Source of the DNA: Sphingobium naphthae
Lineage (GTDB): Bacteria > Pseudomonadota > Alphaproteobacteria > Sphingomonadales > Sphingomonadaceae
Length of the DNA: 64,000 nt
Direction: 5' to 3'
NCBI RefSeq assembly: GCF_020782235.1
Contig: NZ_JAJGNO010000007.1
Span: 186,001 to 250,000, forward strand
This document shows, piece after piece, positions 51,110-60,715 of this stretch (positions within the stretch are counted from its first letter, which is position 1; every line of letters begins with the position of its first letter). The translations under genes and the position numbers were made by a program. The notes under the pieces are model-generated. The model was not told the origin of the DNA. It did no database searches and worked only from the letters and a program-made list of their open reading frames with translations.

Positions 51110-52369
51110 TCAGATCGCCTTCATGATCAGCGACGCGTTGGTGCCGCCAAAGCCGAAGCTGTTGTTCAGCACCGCGCGCACCTTGCGCTCCTTGGCGACG
51201 TGCGGGACCAGGTCCACGCCCTTGCAGCTCTCGCTCGGCTCGTCGAGGTTGAGCGTCGGCGGCACGATCTGGTCGCGCATGGCCAGGATGCAGAAAATGC
51301 TCTCCACCGCGCCCGCGCCGCCCAGCAAGTGGCCGATCGCTGACTTGGTGGACGACATCGACATGGACGACAGATGGTCGCCGAACAGCCGCTTGACCGC
51401 GCCCAGCTCCAGCTCGTCGCCCAGCGGCGTCGACGTGCCATGCGCGTTCACATAGTCGATATCCTCGAGCGACAGGCCCGACTTCTTGAGCGCCATTTCC
51501 ATCGACCGGTATCCGCCGCTGCCCTCGGGATGCGGGGCGGTGACATGATAGGCGTCGCCCGACAGGCCATAGCCGATCACTTCGGCGTAGATTTTCGCGC
51601 CGCGCGCCTTGGCCCGCTCATATTCCTCCAGCACGACCACGCCCGCGCCTTCGCCCATGACGAAGCCGTCGCGGTTGACGTCATAGGGGCGGCTCGCCTT
51701 TTCGGGCGTGTCGTTGAAGCCGGTCGACAGCGCGCGCGCCTGGGCGAAGCCGGCGATGCCGATCGGGCAGATCGCGCTTTCCGCGCCGCCCGCCAGCATC
51801 ACGTCGGCATCGTCCATCGCGATCATGCGCGCGGCGTCGCCGATCGAATGGGCGCCGGTCGAACAGGCGGTGACGACGGCGTGATTGGGGCCCATCAGGC
51901 CATATTTGATCGAGACCTGGCCGGAAATGAGGTTGATCAGGCGGCCATGGACGAAGTGCGGCGACACGCGGCCCGGCCCCTTGTTCGCCAGCACCAGCGA
52001 TTCGCTTTCGATGCCCGGCAGCCCGCCAATGCCCGACCCGATCGAGCAGCCGGCGCGCAGCCGCTCCTCTTCGGTCATAGTGTCCAGGCCCGCGTCGCGC
52101 AGCGCTTCGCTGGCGGCGGAAATGCCGTAGACGATGAAGGGATCGACCTGGCGCTGGATCTTGTGATCGACGTCCAGGCTGGCGTCATAGCCATATTCGT
52201 GATCGGCCGGCTTCACCTCGCAGGCGATGCGGCACTTGTAATCGGTCGCGTCGAAGCGCGTGATCGTGGCCGCGCCCGATTTCGACGCGATGATGTTCTT
52301 CCAGCTGGTTTCGACATTCCCGCCCAGCGGGCTCACCATGCCAAGGCCGGTTACGACGACACGACGCAT
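51110..52369 (-). CDS. fabF: 3-oxoacyl-[acyl-carrier-protein] synthase II
   Basis: A 419-residue thiolase-fold condensing enzyme. Catalytic Cys in HAVVTACSTGAHSIGDAAR, the two His residues in YVNAHGTSTPLGDELE and KSAIGHLLGGAGAVES. It extends acyl-ACP by two carbons in fatty acid synthesis and regulates unsaturated fatty acid levels with temperature in other bacteria. It begins MRRVVVTGLGMVSPLG, the family start. acpP lies upstream on the same strand with a terminator-like hairpin in between. Confidence 0.97.
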   Translation of the reverse strand: MRRVVVTGLGMVSPLGGNVETSWKNIIASKSGAATITRFDATDYKCRIACEVKPADHEYGYDASLDVDHKIQRQVDPFIVYGISAASEALRDAGLDTMTEEERLRAGCSIGSGIGGLPGIESESLVLANKGPGRVSPHFVHGRLINLISGQVSIKYGLMGPNHAVVTACSTGAHSIGDAARMIAMDDADVMLAGGAESAICPIGIAGFAQARALSTGFNDTPEKASRPYDVNRDGFVMGEGAGVVVLEEYERAKARGAKIYAEVIGYGLSGDAYHVTAPHPEGSGGYRSMEMALKKSGLSLEDIDYVNAHGTSTPLGDELELGAVKRLFGDHLSSMSMSSTKSAIGHLLGGAGAVESIFCILAMRDQIVPPTLNLDEPSESCKGVDLVPHVAKERKVRAVLNNSFGFGGTNASLIMKAI

Positions 52370-52451
52370 ATCCTAGCTCCGAAATTCTTATGGACCTTAT
52401 GCCGCCCATGTAGCCACTGAAAGCGCGCTTGTGAACGGCGCGCCAGATATG

Positions 52452-52492
52452 AAAAGGCTCCCCACGCACCGGAAAACCGGACAGGAGGAGCC
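52452..52492 (-). terminator. Terminator-like hairpin between acpP and fabF
   Basis: GGCTCC (52456-52461) / GGAGCC (52487-52492) with an inner CCGG-AAAA-CCGG; on the minus strand it is followed by TTTTC. It probably lowers read-through so that acpP is made in excess of fabF. Confidence 0.6.
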
Positions 52493-52547
52493 GTCTCTTG
52501 TGCGTCAGCGCGGCCCTTCCCTGGCAGGATCGGGCCGGACGGACAGC

Positions 52548-52781
52548 TTACTGCTTGCTGTCGATATAATCGATCGCGTCCTTGACGGTGGCGATCTTCT
52601 CGGCAGCATCGTCGGGGATTTCGACGCCGAATTCTTCCTCGAACGCCATCACCAGCTCGACGATGTCAAGGCTGTCAGCGCCCAGATCGTCGATGAAGCT
52701 GGCATCCTCGGTCACCTTTTCGGCTTCGACGCCCAGATGCTCGACGACGATTTTCTTTACGCGATCCGCGGTCTCACTCAT
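52548..52781 (-). CDS. acpP: Acyl carrier protein
   Basis: A 77-residue acidic protein of normal length. The phosphopantetheine serine is in the motif [15 protein letters not shown] near residue 36; the rest, from [17 protein letters not shown] to [10 protein letters not shown], fits AcpP. It carries growing acyl chains for FabF and other enzymes. An upstream Met at 52850 is not used; CTCTCATGAG precedes the start at 52781 with an AGGACCTC-type site. It is the promoter-proximal gene of acpP-fabF-mltG. Confidence 0.97.
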   Translation of the reverse strand: MSETADRVKKIVVEHLGVEAEKVTEDASFIDDLGADSLDIVELVMAFEEEFGVEIPDDAAEKIATVKDAIDYIDSKQ

Positions 52782-52988
52782 GAGAGGTCCTTCTTGACAG
52801 GTATCGTTGGTGGTCTGTGAACAACCGTTAAGGCAATGCCCTAGAGCCAAGCCCCGATAGAGGCAAGAGGCAAGGCAGCCAAGCCCCTTCGTTGCGACGC
52901 AGCGGCGATCCTGTGCGGCAAGCCGCTAAAATCGCATGGCTAAGCGAGGCTTTACCGAAATTTCAGCCGCTTCTGCCAGGCTTTTCCC

Positions 52989-54209
52989 ATGACCGCCCTC
53001 GCCCCGACCGACCGCCTGGTGACCCGCCCGCGAATGCGGGTCGCGGCCGTTTCGATGATCGCCGCGATGCTGGCGGGCCTCGTCTACCTGATCGCGACCG
53101 CCCAGGGCACGGTGGATTCGCTCGACCGGCCGATCGGCACCGACTTTTCCAACGTCTGGACCGCGGGCTGGATGGCGAACCATGGCGATGCGCCGCGCGC
53201 CTGGGACTGGCCCAGCCATCATGCCGTGCAGGCGTGGCTGCATGGCGATCCGCACATCCCCTTCTATGGCTGGCATTATCCCCCGCCCTTTCTGATCGTT
53301 GCCAGCCTGCTCGCCCGCCTGCCCTATGTCGCCGCGCTCCTGGTCTGGCAGGGGCTGACCTTCGCCCTGGCGCTGATGCTGGTGCGGCGCGTCCTGCCCG
53401 CCGATCGCGACGCGCTGATCGCGGCGGCGGGCGCGCCGGTCGTGCTCATTTGCCTCGGCCACGGGCAGAACGCCTTCCTGACCGCCAGCCTGCTGGGCGG
53501 CGGCATGATGCTGCTCGACCGGCGCCCCTGGATCGCGGGCATGCTGCTGGGCGCGCTGGTCTACAAGCCGCAATTTGCGGTGCTGATCCCGGTTCTGCTG
53601 CTGGTCCGGGGCGAAGGCCGCGCCTTCCTCGCCGCCGGGCTCACCGTCGCTGCTTTGTGCCTCGTCACCCTGGCGCTATGGGGCTGGCCGGTGTGGCAGG
53701 CCTTCCTCGAGTCCCTGCCGCTCACGCGCCATGTCGTGATCGAAGCGGGCGCGACCGGCTGGCACAAGATCCAGAGCCCCTTCGCCACGATCCGCCAATG
53801 GGGCGGGCCGATCCCGCTCGCTTATGGCGTGCAGGCCCTGGTCACCGCGCTCGCCATCGGCGCCGCCGCGCTCGTCGCCCGGCGCGGCGCCATGCCGCTG
53901 CGCGCCGCCGCCGCGCTCAGCGCCGCGCTGCTCTGCACCCCCTATGTGCTCGATTATGACCATGTGCTGCTGGGCGTCGCCATCGCCTTCCTGTTCGCCG
54001 ACATGCAGGCGCGCGGGGTAACGCGCTGGGAGCCGAGCTGGCTCGCCTTCGCCTGGCTCGCGCCGCTGTTCGGGCGCGCGGCGTCGCAATGGGCGCATCT
54101 GCCCGTCAACCTCATCGCCGCGATCGCGCTGCTGGCGCTGGCGGCGCGGCGCGCGGCGCTGCTGGACGCCGCCTTCGCCCGGCCGCTCCACGCGCCTCAG
54201 CGACAATAG
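52989..54209 (+). CDS. Polyprenol-phosphate-dependent glycosyltransferase, GT87/DUF2029 family
   Basis: A 406-residue integral membrane protein with about nine to ten hydrophobic helices. The GT87 pattern is visible: RPIGTDFSNVWTAGWMANHG with the catalytic-region Asp, HIPFYGWHYPPPFLIVASLL, and GHGQNAFLTASLLGGGMMLL followed by RRPWIAGMLLGALVYKPQFA. Relatives in mycobacteria are mannosyl- or arabinosyltransferases using polyprenyl sugars; in alphaproteobacteria the substrate is unknown. It is divergent from acpP. Its 3' end overlaps the converging lipoprotein gene by 13 bases. Confidence 0.8.
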   Translation: MTALAPTDRLVTRPRMRVAAVSMIAAMLAGLVYLIATAQGTVDSLDRPIGTDFSNVWTAGWMANHGDAPRAWDWPSHHAVQAWLHGDPHIPFYGWHYPPPFLIVASLLARLPYVAALLVWQGLTFALALMLVRRVLPADRDALIAAAGAPVVLICLGHGQNAFLTASLLGGGMMLLDRRPWIAGMLLGALVYKPQFAVLIPVLLLVRGEGRAFLAAGLTVAALCLVTLALWGWPVWQAFLESLPLTRHVVIEAGATGWHKIQSPFATIRQWGGPIPLAYGVQALVTALAIGAAALVARRGAMPLRAAAALSAALLCTPYVLDYDHVLLGVAIAFLFADMQARGVTRWEPSWLAFAWLAPLFGRAASQWAHLPVNLIAAIALLALAARRAALLDAAFARPLHAPQRQ

Positions 54210-54673
54210 CCTTCCTGCCCCGGCACGACGATCAGGCAGTTCTCCTTCTCCGCCAGCCATTTGAAGCCCGTCTCCGCGCCCGTGCCCGGCCGGATCGACA
54301 GGTCCTTGCCGTCGCGCACGAAGCGGATCGTCGATCCTTCGGCGATCCCGCTATAGTCGCCCTGCCGGTCAAGATTATCCTTGTTGCTGATCGCATAATG
54401 GCCGCGCTCGCCATCGGGCGAGGGCTGGATGTCGAGGAACAGCCCCTCCGGCCCGGTCCAGCGCCCGACCCAATCGTCGGTCGGCAACCGGTCGGCGGGC
54501 GCCTCGCCCGCGCCCAGCGCATCGGGCTCCGCGATATTTTCGATCATGGTCTCCGGGGCAGTCGCTGTCGCTTGGTTGCCGGCATTGGCCTCGTCCGCCT
54601 GCCTGGCGCAACCGCTCGCCAGCAGCGCCGCGGCAGCGCTCGCGGCGGCCCATGGGAAGAAAGGAAGGCGCAT
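54197..54673 (-). CDS. Lipoprotein of unknown function
   Basis: A 158-residue protein. The signal MRLPFFPWAAASAAAALLAS is followed by a lipobox ending in Cys (LLASGC). After an acidic, Ala/Thr-rich linker, DDWVGRWTGPEGLFLDI, GERGHYAISNKDNLDRQG and GSTIRFVRDGKDLSI form a small beta-rich domain, with two Cys near the end (KENCLIVV, GYC). Three Met codons in a row (54679, 54676, 54673) are possible; GAGGAG is six bases from the last, chosen here. No named domain is recognised, though the sequence suggests a lipocalin-like fold. Confidence 0.7.
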   Translation of the reverse strand: MRLPFFPWAAASAAAALLASGCARQADEANAGNQATATAPETMIENIAEPDALGAGEAPADRLPTDDWVGRWTGPEGLFLDIQPSPDGERGHYAISNKDNLDRQGDYSGIAEGSTIRFVRDGKDLSIRPGTGAETGFKWLAEKENCLIVVPGQEGYCR

Positions 54674-54801
54674 CATCATCTCCTCGTCTTGCCTCCCGCC
54701 ATCGAACCGATGGCGGCGCGGTTCGATCCCTTCCCGCCCCTCCCATGGCTTGCCACGGCCGCCCGGCGCGCCCAAAGGAGCAGCGTCGAAAGGAACAGGC
54801 G

Positions 54802-55458
54802 ATGACCGATCAGGCGGGGACGAGGACCAGGGCGCGCTTCGTGCGCGAAAGCGCCGATGTCAGGCGACAGGCGCTGATCGACGCCACCGCCCGCTGCCTG
54901 GCCGAACGCGGGGTCGGCGGCACCTCGGTCCGCGCCATCTGCGCCCGCGCCGGCGTCTCCTCGGGGCTCCTCACGCATTATTTCGCCGGCGTCGACGCGC
55001 TGATCCTCGCCACCTATGGCGATGTGGGGGCCAAGGTCTCGGCCGCGCTCGACGGCGCCATCGCCGCGGCGGGCGCCGATCCGCGCGACCGGCTGCGCGC
55101 CTGCCTCCAGGCCAATCTGCGCCCGCCGGTGCTCGATCCGGACCTGCTCGCCACCTGGATCGCCTTCTGGAGCCTGGTCAAGTCCGATCCCGCCATCGCC
55201 GCCGTCCATGCCGACGTCTATCGCGGCACCCGCGCGCAGCTGGAGGCTCTGCTCGGCGATGCCGCGCCCGGACTTTCGCGCGCGCAACGCCGCATCGCAG
55301 CGATCAGCCTGACCGCCCTCGTCGACGGCCTGTGGCTCGAACTCTGCCTCGATCGCTCCACTTTCTCGCCTGAAGAAGCGCAGGCGATGGTGGAATCGGC
55401 CATGCTTCAATGCCTTGAGGCTAAAGATGATCCGGTCGATCAATCAGATCGGCCGTGA
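54802..55458 (+). CDS. TetR family regulator, BetI-like
   Basis: A 218-residue protein. The TetR N-terminal helix-turn-helix is VRRQALIDATARCLAERGVG, TSVRAICARAGVSSGLLTHYFAGVDALI. The C-terminal part (TWIAFWSLVKSDPAIAAVHA and FRAR-like RAQRRIAAISLTALVDGLWLEL) resembles BetI-type C-terminal domains, which respond to choline in other bacteria; no betaine gene is here. GAAAGGAACAG lies upstream. It ends 108 bases before ahpC on the same strand, so regulation of ahpC is possible but unproven. Confidence 0.85.
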   Translation: MTDQAGTRTRARFVRESADVRRQALIDATARCLAERGVGGTSVRAICARAGVSSGLLTHYFAGVDALILATYGDVGAKVSAALDGAIAAAGADPRDRLRACLQANLRPPVLDPDLLATWIAFWSLVKSDPAIAAVHADVYRGTRAQLEALLGDAAPGLSRAQRRIAAISLTALVDGLWLELCLDRSTFSPEEAQAMVESAMLQCLEAKDDPVDQSDRP

Positions 55459-55530
55459 TCGCTTTTCTCACTTAAGCCGTCCGATAAAACCAATTTCCCT
55501 CGAATCGACGCCGTCCCTACATGTGCCTTC

Positions 55531-55554
55531 GCAACTGCAACACTTATTGCGAGG
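55531..55554. promoter_or_regulatory. Inverted repeat in the ahpC leader
   Basis: TCGCAA (55531-55536) and TTGCGA (55549-55554), twelve bases apart, ending about 12 bases before the ahpC ATG and next to its AGGTAAGGA ribosome binding site. It could be a repressor site or a weak hairpin; no known operator matches. Confidence 0.35.
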
Positions 55555-55566
55555 TAAGGACAGCCC

Positions 55567-56130
55567 ATGGCTCTCATCAACACCCCCCTGCAGCCGTTCA
55601 CGGCCACCGCTTACAAGGAAGGCAAGTTTGTCGACGTCACCGACGCCGACGTGAAGGGCAAGTGGGCGGTCTTCTTCTTCTACCCCGCCGACTTCACCTT
55701 CGTCTGCCCGACCGAGCTGGAAGATCTGGCCGACATCTACCCGACCCTTCAGGGCATGGACGTGGAAGTCTATTCGGTCTCGACCGACACCCATTTCTGC
55801 CACAAGGCCTGGCACGACACCTCGCCGGCGATCGGCAAGATCAACTATTACATGCTCGGCGACCAGAACCACCAGCTGTCGAACATGTTCGGCGTGCTGC
55901 GTGAAGGCGCTGGCCTGGCCGACCGCGGCACCTTCGTGCTCGATCCCGAAGGCGTCATCCAGCTGGTCGAAATCACCCCCGAGGGCGTGGGTCGCAACGC
56001 GGCCGAACTGCTCCGCAAGGTGAAGGCACTCCAGTATTGGGCCGCGCATCCGGGCGAAGTCTGCCCCGCCAAGTGGGAAGAGGGCGCCGACACGCTCGCT
56101 CCCTCGCTCGACCTCGTCGGCAAGATCTAA
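55567..56130 (+). CDS. ahpC: Alkyl hydroperoxide reductase subunit C (typical 2-Cys peroxiredoxin)
   Basis: A 187-residue peroxiredoxin. Peroxidatic Cys in [20 protein letters not shown] near residue 46; resolving Cys in [15 protein letters not shown] near residue 166. The protein opens [19 protein letters not shown], typical of AhpC of the AhpF-dependent type. It reduces hydrogen peroxide and organic hydroperoxides and is recharged by AhpF, encoded next. AGGTAAGGA precedes the ATG. A strong hairpin separates ahpC and ahpF. Confidence 0.97.
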   Translation: MALINTPLQPFTATAYKEGKFVDVTDADVKGKWAVFFFYPADFTFVCPTELEDLADIYPTLQGMDVEVYSVSTDTHFCHKAWHDTSPAIGKINYYMLGDQNHQLSNMFGVLREGAGLADRGTFVLDPEGVIQLVEITPEGVGRNAAELLRKVKALQYWAAHPGEVCPAKWEEGADTLAPSLDLVGKI

Positions 56131-56152
56131 GCGCCCACGCGCTTCTGCAGGG

Positions 56153-56188
56153 CCGCCGGTTTCCCGCGCATCGCGGGAACCCGGCGGG
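56153..56188 (+). terminator. Hairpin between ahpC and ahpF
   Basis: CCGCCGG-TTTCCCGCG (56153-56168) pairs with CGCGGGAA-CCCGGCGG (56172-56187) with one bulge. No U tract follows, so it may protect or trim the ahpC message and reduce ahpF relative to ahpC rather than terminate fully. Confidence 0.55.
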
Positions 56189-56320
56189 ACCCTCGCACGA
56201 TAATCCAGAACATCGAACCATTTTCCGGGGTCTTTGGGTCGCACCATCCCCGGACGGGCCGTCGCACCCTCCCTCTCCCCCTTGCGGCGGCCCGCCTTCT
56301 TTCAACGGAGCCAGACAGAT

Positions 56321-57901
56321 ATGTTGGACGCGAACCTCAAGGGACAGCTGAAAAGCTATCTGGCGAACATCACCCAGCCGATCGAGCTGGTGGCGTCGCT
56401 GGATGAAGGCGCAAAGTCCCGTGAACTGAACGAATTGCTGAACGAGATCGCGGCCCTGTCCGACAAGGTGTCGGTCGCGACCGGCGATGCCGCGCGCAAG
56501 CCCAGCTTCATGATCCGCCGCGTCGGCACCGACATCGGCGTGACCTTCGCTGGCATTCCCATGGGGCATGAATTCACCTCGCTGGTGCTCGCCCTGCTTC
56601 AGGTCGGCGGCCACCCGTCGAAGGCGGCGCAGGACCTGATCGACCAGGTGAAGGGCATCGAAGGCGACTATGCCTTCGAAACCTATTTCTCGCTGTCCTG
56701 CCAGAATTGCCCCGACGTGGTGCAGGCGCTCAACCTGATGAGCGTGCTCAACCCGCGGATCAGCCATGTCGCGATCGACGGCGGCCTGTTCAAGGACGAG
56801 GTCGAGGCGCGCAAGATCATGGCGGTGCCCACCATCTTTCTCAACGGCGAACCCTTCGGCCAGGGCCGGATGGAGCTGGAACAGATCGTCGCCAAGATCG
56901 ACAGCGGCGCCGAAGCCCGCGCTGCCGAGAAGATCAAGGCCCAGGACCCGTTCGAAGTGCTGGTGATCGGCGGCGGCCCCGCCGGCGCTGCGGCCGCCAT
57001 CTATTCGGCGCGCAAGGGCATTCGCACCGGCGTCGCGGCCGAACGCTTCGGCGGCCAGGTGCTCGACACCATGGACATCGAGAATTTCATCTCGGTCAGC
57101 CGCACCGAAGGCCCCAGGCTCGCTTCCGCGCTCGAAGCCCATGTGAAGGATTATGACGTCGAGATCATGAACCTTCAGAAGGCGGCGAAGCTGGTCCCGG
57201 CCAAGCAGGAAGGCGGCTATCATGAAGTCGTGCTGGAAAATGGCGCCTCGCTGAAGGGCCGCACCATCATTCTGTCGACCGGCGCTCGCTGGCGCCAGAT
57301 GGGCGTGCCGGGCGAGGACGACTATCGCAACAAGGGCGTTGCCTACTGCCCGCATTGCGATGGCCCGCTGTTCAAGGGCAAGCGCGTCGCGGTGATCGGC
57401 GGCGGCAATAGCGGCGTCGAAGCCGCGATCGACCTCGCCGGCATCGTCGCCCATGTGACGCTGATCGAATATGACAGCCAGCTGCGCGCCGACGCCGTGC
57501 TCCAGCGCAAACTCGCCAGCCTGCCCAACGTCAAGATCATCACGTCGGCGATGACGACGCAGGTCAACGGCAATGGCGAAAAGGTGACGGGCCTGTCCTA
57601 CAAGGACCGCAATCACGGCACCGAACATGATGTCGAACTGGAAGGGATTTTCGTCCAGATCGGCCTCGTGCCCAATACCGAATGGCTCAAGGACACGATC
57701 GCGCTCAGCCCTCGCGGCGAAATCGAGATCGACGTGCGCGGCGAAACCAGCCAGCCCGGCATCTTCGCCGCGGGCGACTGCACCACCGTGCCCTACAAGC
57801 AGATCGTCATCGCCATGGGCGCCGGCTCCACCGCCGCCCTCTCCGCCTTCGACTATCTGATCCGCCTGCCCGCCGCCGAGGAAACGGCGCAGGCAGCATA
57901 A
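56321..57901 (+). CDS. ahpF: Alkyl hydroperoxide reductase subunit F
   Basis: A 526-residue flavoenzyme. N-terminal tandem thioredoxin-like domains with the redox pair in [20 protein letters not shown] near residues 128-131; then FAD-binding [20 protein letters not shown]; the second redox pair in [19 protein letters not shown](P)H-binding [19 protein letters not shown]; and a C-terminal [20 protein letters not shown]. It passes electrons from NADH to AhpC. The ATG at 56321 matches the family start [10 protein letters not shown]; the frame is open upstream to 56234 in non-coding sequence. Confidence 0.97.
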   Translation: MLDANLKGQLKSYLANITQPIELVASLDEGAKSRELNELLNEIAALSDKVSVATGDAARKPSFMIRRVGTDIGVTFAGIPMGHEFTSLVLALLQVGGHPSKAAQDLIDQVKGIEGDYAFETYFSLSCQNCPDVVQALNLMSVLNPRISHVAIDGGLFKDEVEARKIMAVPTIFLNGEPFGQGRMELEQIVAKIDSGAEARAAEKIKAQDPFEVLVIGGGPAGAAAAIYSARKGIRTGVAAERFGGQVLDTMDIENFISVSRTEGPRLASALEAHVKDYDVEIMNLQKAAKLVPAKQEGGYHEVVLENGASLKGRTIILSTGARWRQMGVPGEDDYRNKGVAYCPHCDGPLFKGKRVAVIGGGNSGVEAAIDLAGIVAHVTLIEYDSQLRADAVLQRKLASLPNVKIITSAMTTQVNGNGEKVTGLSYKDRNHGTEHDVELEGIFVQIGLVPNTEWLKDTIALSPRGEIEIDVRGETSQPGIFAAGDCTTVPYKQIVIAMGAGSTAALSAFDYLIRLPAAEETAQAA

Positions 57902-57925
57902 CGCCAAACCCCGGAGCGGGGCAGC

Positions 57926-57962
57926 AGGGCGGCCGGTCCACAACGGACCGGCCGCCCTTTTT
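57926..57962 (+). terminator. Rho-independent terminator of ahpC-ahpF
   Basis: Perfect 13-14-bp stem AGGGCGGCCGGTCC (57926-57939) / GGACCGGCCGCCCT (57945-57958) followed by TTTTT, 25 bases after the ahpF stop. Confidence 0.9.
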
Positions 57963-57975
57963 GATAGCGGAAATC

Positions 57976-58044
57976 CGTTCGGGCTGAGCCTGCCGAAACC
58001 CCCGCTCCTCCCACCAAGAACCGTTCGGGCTGAGCCTGTCGAAG
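57976..58044. repeat. Two copies of a sphingomonad-type short repeat
   Basis: CGTTCGGGCTGAGCCTG followed by CCGAAA (57976-57998) and by TCGAAG (58022-58044), 46 bases apart in the same orientation. Each is an imperfect palindrome (TTCG-GGCT...GCC...CGAA). The sequence lies between the ahpF terminator and roxA and codes for nothing visible. Confidence 0.8.
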
Positions 58045-58144
58045 CCCCCTTCTTCCTTTCTGCCCCTCCGCCGACCGCCATCTCTTTGACAGCGCCCTCG
58101 CCCACAGGCAAAGCCGCATCGCCCCTCCCACCCCGCGAGTATCC

Positions 58145-59293
58145 ATGCAGCTCCCCGATTTCGACGCCGACCGCTTCCTGCGCGACCATTGGCAGAAGCA
58201 GCCGCTGCTGATCCGCAACCCGTGGCGCGCCTGGCGCAATCCGATCGAGCCCGACGAACTGGCTGGCCTCGCCTGTGAAGAAGGGATCGAGTCGCGCCTC
58301 GTCATTCAGAGCGGCGACAGCTGGGCGCTCGAACATGGCCCCTTTGCGGAGGATCGCTTCGCCACCCTCGGCGCGTCCTCCTGGACCCTGCTGGTGCAGG
58401 CGGTCGATCATCATGCGCCCGATGTCGCGGCGCTGCTGGCTCCCTTCCGCTTCATCCCCGACTGGCGGATCGACGATGTGATGGTCAGCTACGCCACGGA
58501 CGGCGGCGGCGTCGGCCCGCATTTTGACCAATATGACGTCTTCCTGATCCAGGGGCTGGGACAGCGCCGCTGGCGCGTCGGCCCGCGCTGCGCGTCCGAC
58601 ACGCCGCTGCGTCCCCATGCCGACCTGCGCCTGCTGCCCGATTTCCAGGCGACGGGCGAATGGGTGCTGGATCCCGGCGACATTCTCTATGTGCCGCCGG
58701 GCTTTGCTCATGATGGCGTGGCTGTCGGCGATGATTGCATGACCTATTCGGTCGGCTTTCGCGCCCCCGCCCGGCCCGACCTGCTGGTCGAATGGGCGGA
58801 CCATTGCGCCGCGCAGATGCCCGATGACGCGCTTTATGCCGATCCGGACCTGCGCCCGGCCGCCCATCCCGGCGAGATCGCGCCGGCGGCGATCGACCGG
58901 CTGCACGCCATGACGATCGACGCGCTTCAGGATCGCGACGCCTTCGCCGCCTGGTTCGGCCAGCATGTGACGACGCCCAAATATCCCGACGCCGACTGGC
59001 GCCCCGATGCGCCCTTCACGGCCGCGGACATCGGCGCCTTGCTGGCGGAGGGGGCGACGCTGCTGCGCAACCCCGCCAGCCGCATCGCCTTCCTGCGCCG
59101 GGGCGAGGACGACCTGCTGCTCTTTGCCGACGGCGCCGCCTTCCCCTGCGCCGCCGATGTCGCCGCGCTCGCCGAGCGGCTGAGCGCGCAGGACCAGCTT
59201 GTGCTCGCCCCCGCCATGGCCCCCGGCGCCGACCTGCTCGCCGCCCTGCTGAACCAGGGCAGCCTGCTGGTCGAGGAACCGGACGAGGACTAA
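58145..59293 (+). CDS. roxA: Cupin/JmjC ribosomal oxygenase (uL16 arginine hydroxylase-like)
   Basis: A 382-residue protein of the YcfD/RoxA type. It opens [20 protein letters not shown]; the Fe(II) site has [20 protein letters not shown] (His-x-Asp) and the later His in [20 protein letters not shown]-terminal winged-helix-like part follows. YcfD hydroxylates an arginine of ribosomal protein uL16 using 2-oxoglutarate and oxygen. The substrate is inferred from the family. rluE starts five bases downstream, so the two are one operon of ribosome-modifying enzymes. Confidence 0.85.
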   Translation: MQLPDFDADRFLRDHWQKQPLLIRNPWRAWRNPIEPDELAGLACEEGIESRLVIQSGDSWALEHGPFAEDRFATLGASSWTLLVQAVDHHAPDVAALLAPFRFIPDWRIDDVMVSYATDGGGVGPHFDQYDVFLIQGLGQRRWRVGPRCASDTPLRPHADLRLLPDFQATGEWVLDPGDILYVPPGFAHDGVAVGDDCMTYSVGFRAPARPDLLVEWADHCAAQMPDDALYADPDLRPAAHPGEIAPAAIDRLHAMTIDALQDRDAFAAWFGQHVTTPKYPDADWRPDAPFTAADIGALLAEGATLLRNPASRIAFLRRGEDDLLLFADGAAFPCAADVAALAERLSAQDQLVLAPAMAPGADLLAALLNQGSLLVEEPDED

Positions 59294-59298
59294 CCGCG

Positions 59299-59847
59299 AT
59301 GGCCCGCCTCCTCCTCTTCAACAAACCCTATGACGTGCTGTCGCAATTCACCGACCGCAGCATCGGCGCGGACCGGCGCACCCTGTCCGACTATATCGAC
59401 ATGCCGCGCGTCTATCCCGCCGGCCGGCTCGACCGCGACAGCGAAGGGCTGTTGCTCTTGACCGACGACGGGCGGCTGCAGGCGCGGATCGCCCATCCCC
59501 GCTTCAAGACGCCCAAAACCTATCTGGTCCAGGTGGAAGGCGATGTGCGACCCGAGGCGCTGGCGCATCTGGCGGCGGGCGTGACGCTGAACGATGGCCC
59601 GACCCTGCCCGCGCGGGCGGAGCGGATCGACGATCCCGCGCTCTGGCCGCGCGACCCGCCGGTCCGCTTTCGCAAGACCGTGCCCGATTGCTGGATCAGC
59701 CTCACCATCCGCGAAGGCCGCAACCGCCAGGTCCGCCGCATGACCGCCGCCGTCGGCCACCCGACGCTTCGCCTCGTACGCTGGCGCATCGGGGACTGGT
59801 CGCTCGACGGCCTCGCGCCGGGCACATGGCGCGAAATCGGGGTCTGA
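59299..59847 (+). CDS. rluE: 23S rRNA pseudouridine synthase, RluE-like
   Basis: A 182-residue protein of the RsuA/RluB/RluE family without an S4 domain. It starts [20 protein letters not shown]; catalytic Asp in [23 protein letters not shown]-contact motifs [16 protein letters not shown] and [25 protein letters not shown]. RluE modifies U2457 of Escherichia coli 23S rRNA, close to the peptidyl-transferase centre; the target here is inferred. It is coupled to roxA. Confidence 0.9.
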   Translation: MARLLLFNKPYDVLSQFTDRSIGADRRTLSDYIDMPRVYPAGRLDRDSEGLLLLTDDGRLQARIAHPRFKTPKTYLVQVEGDVRPEALAHLAAGVTLNDGPTLPARAERIDDPALWPRDPPVRFRKTVPDCWISLTIREGRNRQVRRMTAAVGHPTLRLVRWRIGDWSLDGLAPGTWREIGV

Positions 59848-59869
59848 CGGCCGGCCGCCCGGGCGCCTG

Positions 59870-60688
59870 CTACAGCGGCGGCAGCCCCGCCTCGCGCAGC
59901 GCGCCTGCGACATAGGCGGCGAACGCCTCTTCCCGCGCCGGCGCGCGCTGGCGCATCCAGGCGATGGCGACCAGCGCCCGCCATGCCACCAGCGCCTCCC
60001 TATCCAGCCCGGATCGCGCGCGATAGCGCCGCAGATACCAGCTGCTCGCCGCGTCGCGCACATGGGCTTCCGCGCGTCCGACATCCGCGCCCCCGCGCCC
60101 GGGGCCAAAGCGCATCACCATTTCGGTGCGCACCAGGTCGGTGGCGATCGCGCCGCACGCCGCGCGCGACCAGTCGATCACGCTCACGCCCGCGTCCGTC
60201 ACGATCAGATTGCCGGGATGCAGGTCGCCATGGGTCAGCCGGTCGCCCTCGTTCAATTGCTCCAGCCGGCCGATCGCCGCGTCGCGCAGCCGGTCGGAAA
60301 TGGCGGCGGCGGCAATATCCTCGGCCAGCACCGCCTTGCGGCTGCGCAGGCTGGGCGCGGGACAGTGCTGGATGCGCGCCTGCAGCCGCGCCATCTGCTC
60401 CAGCGCCCAGGGCGCGCGATGGGGATGCCGGGCGATATAGGCGAGCAGGTCGGGGCCGCGCATTTCGGCGTAGATGATGCCCTGCCGCCCGTCCGCCTCC
60501 GCCATGCCGAACACATGCGGCACCGGCAGGCCGCTCGCCTGCACCGCCCGCGCGATCGCATATTCGCGCGCGATGATCGATCGGTCGATCCCGGCATGGA
60601 ACAGCTTGAGCACGCGTCCCTCCTCCAGCCGATAGACCTGCGCGCTCGCGCCGGCGGCGATGAAGGTCGAAGGATCAGGCGCGCTCAT
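59870..60688 (-). CDS. Aminoglycoside phosphotransferase family protein
   Basis: A 272-residue kinase-fold protein. Brenner-type motif RLTHGDLHPGNLIVTDAGVS supplies the catalytic Asp and metal Asn, and VSVIDWSRAACG the metal Asp; the N-lobe has AAGASAQVYRLEEGRVLKLF with the ATP lysine. Substrate is unknown: the APH family includes kinases of small hydroxyl compounds as well as antibiotic-resistance enzymes, and no resistance context is present. The start at 60688 is the first Met after the OmpA-like remnant; the frame upstream belongs to that remnant. Confidence 0.8.
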   Translation of the reverse strand: MSAPDPSTFIAAGASAQVYRLEEGRVLKLFHAGIDRSIIAREYAIARAVQASGLPVPHVFGMAEADGRQGIIYAEMRGPDLLAYIARHPHRAPWALEQMARLQARIQHCPAPSLRSRKAVLAEDIAAAAISDRLRDAAIGRLEQLNEGDRLTHGDLHPGNLIVTDAGVSVIDWSRAACGAIATDLVRTEMVMRFGPGRGGADVGRAEAHVRDAASSWYLRRYRARSGLDREALVAWRALVAIAWMRQRAPAREEAFAAYVAGALREAGLPPL

Positions 60689-60715
60689 TGCCCGCCTCTG
60701 CCCGCTCGGACCCGG

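Noticed and set aside
59870-60688. Antibiotic resistance gene (aminoglycoside phosphotransferase)
   Set aside because: Only the general family is supported; nothing in sequence or context points to resistance.
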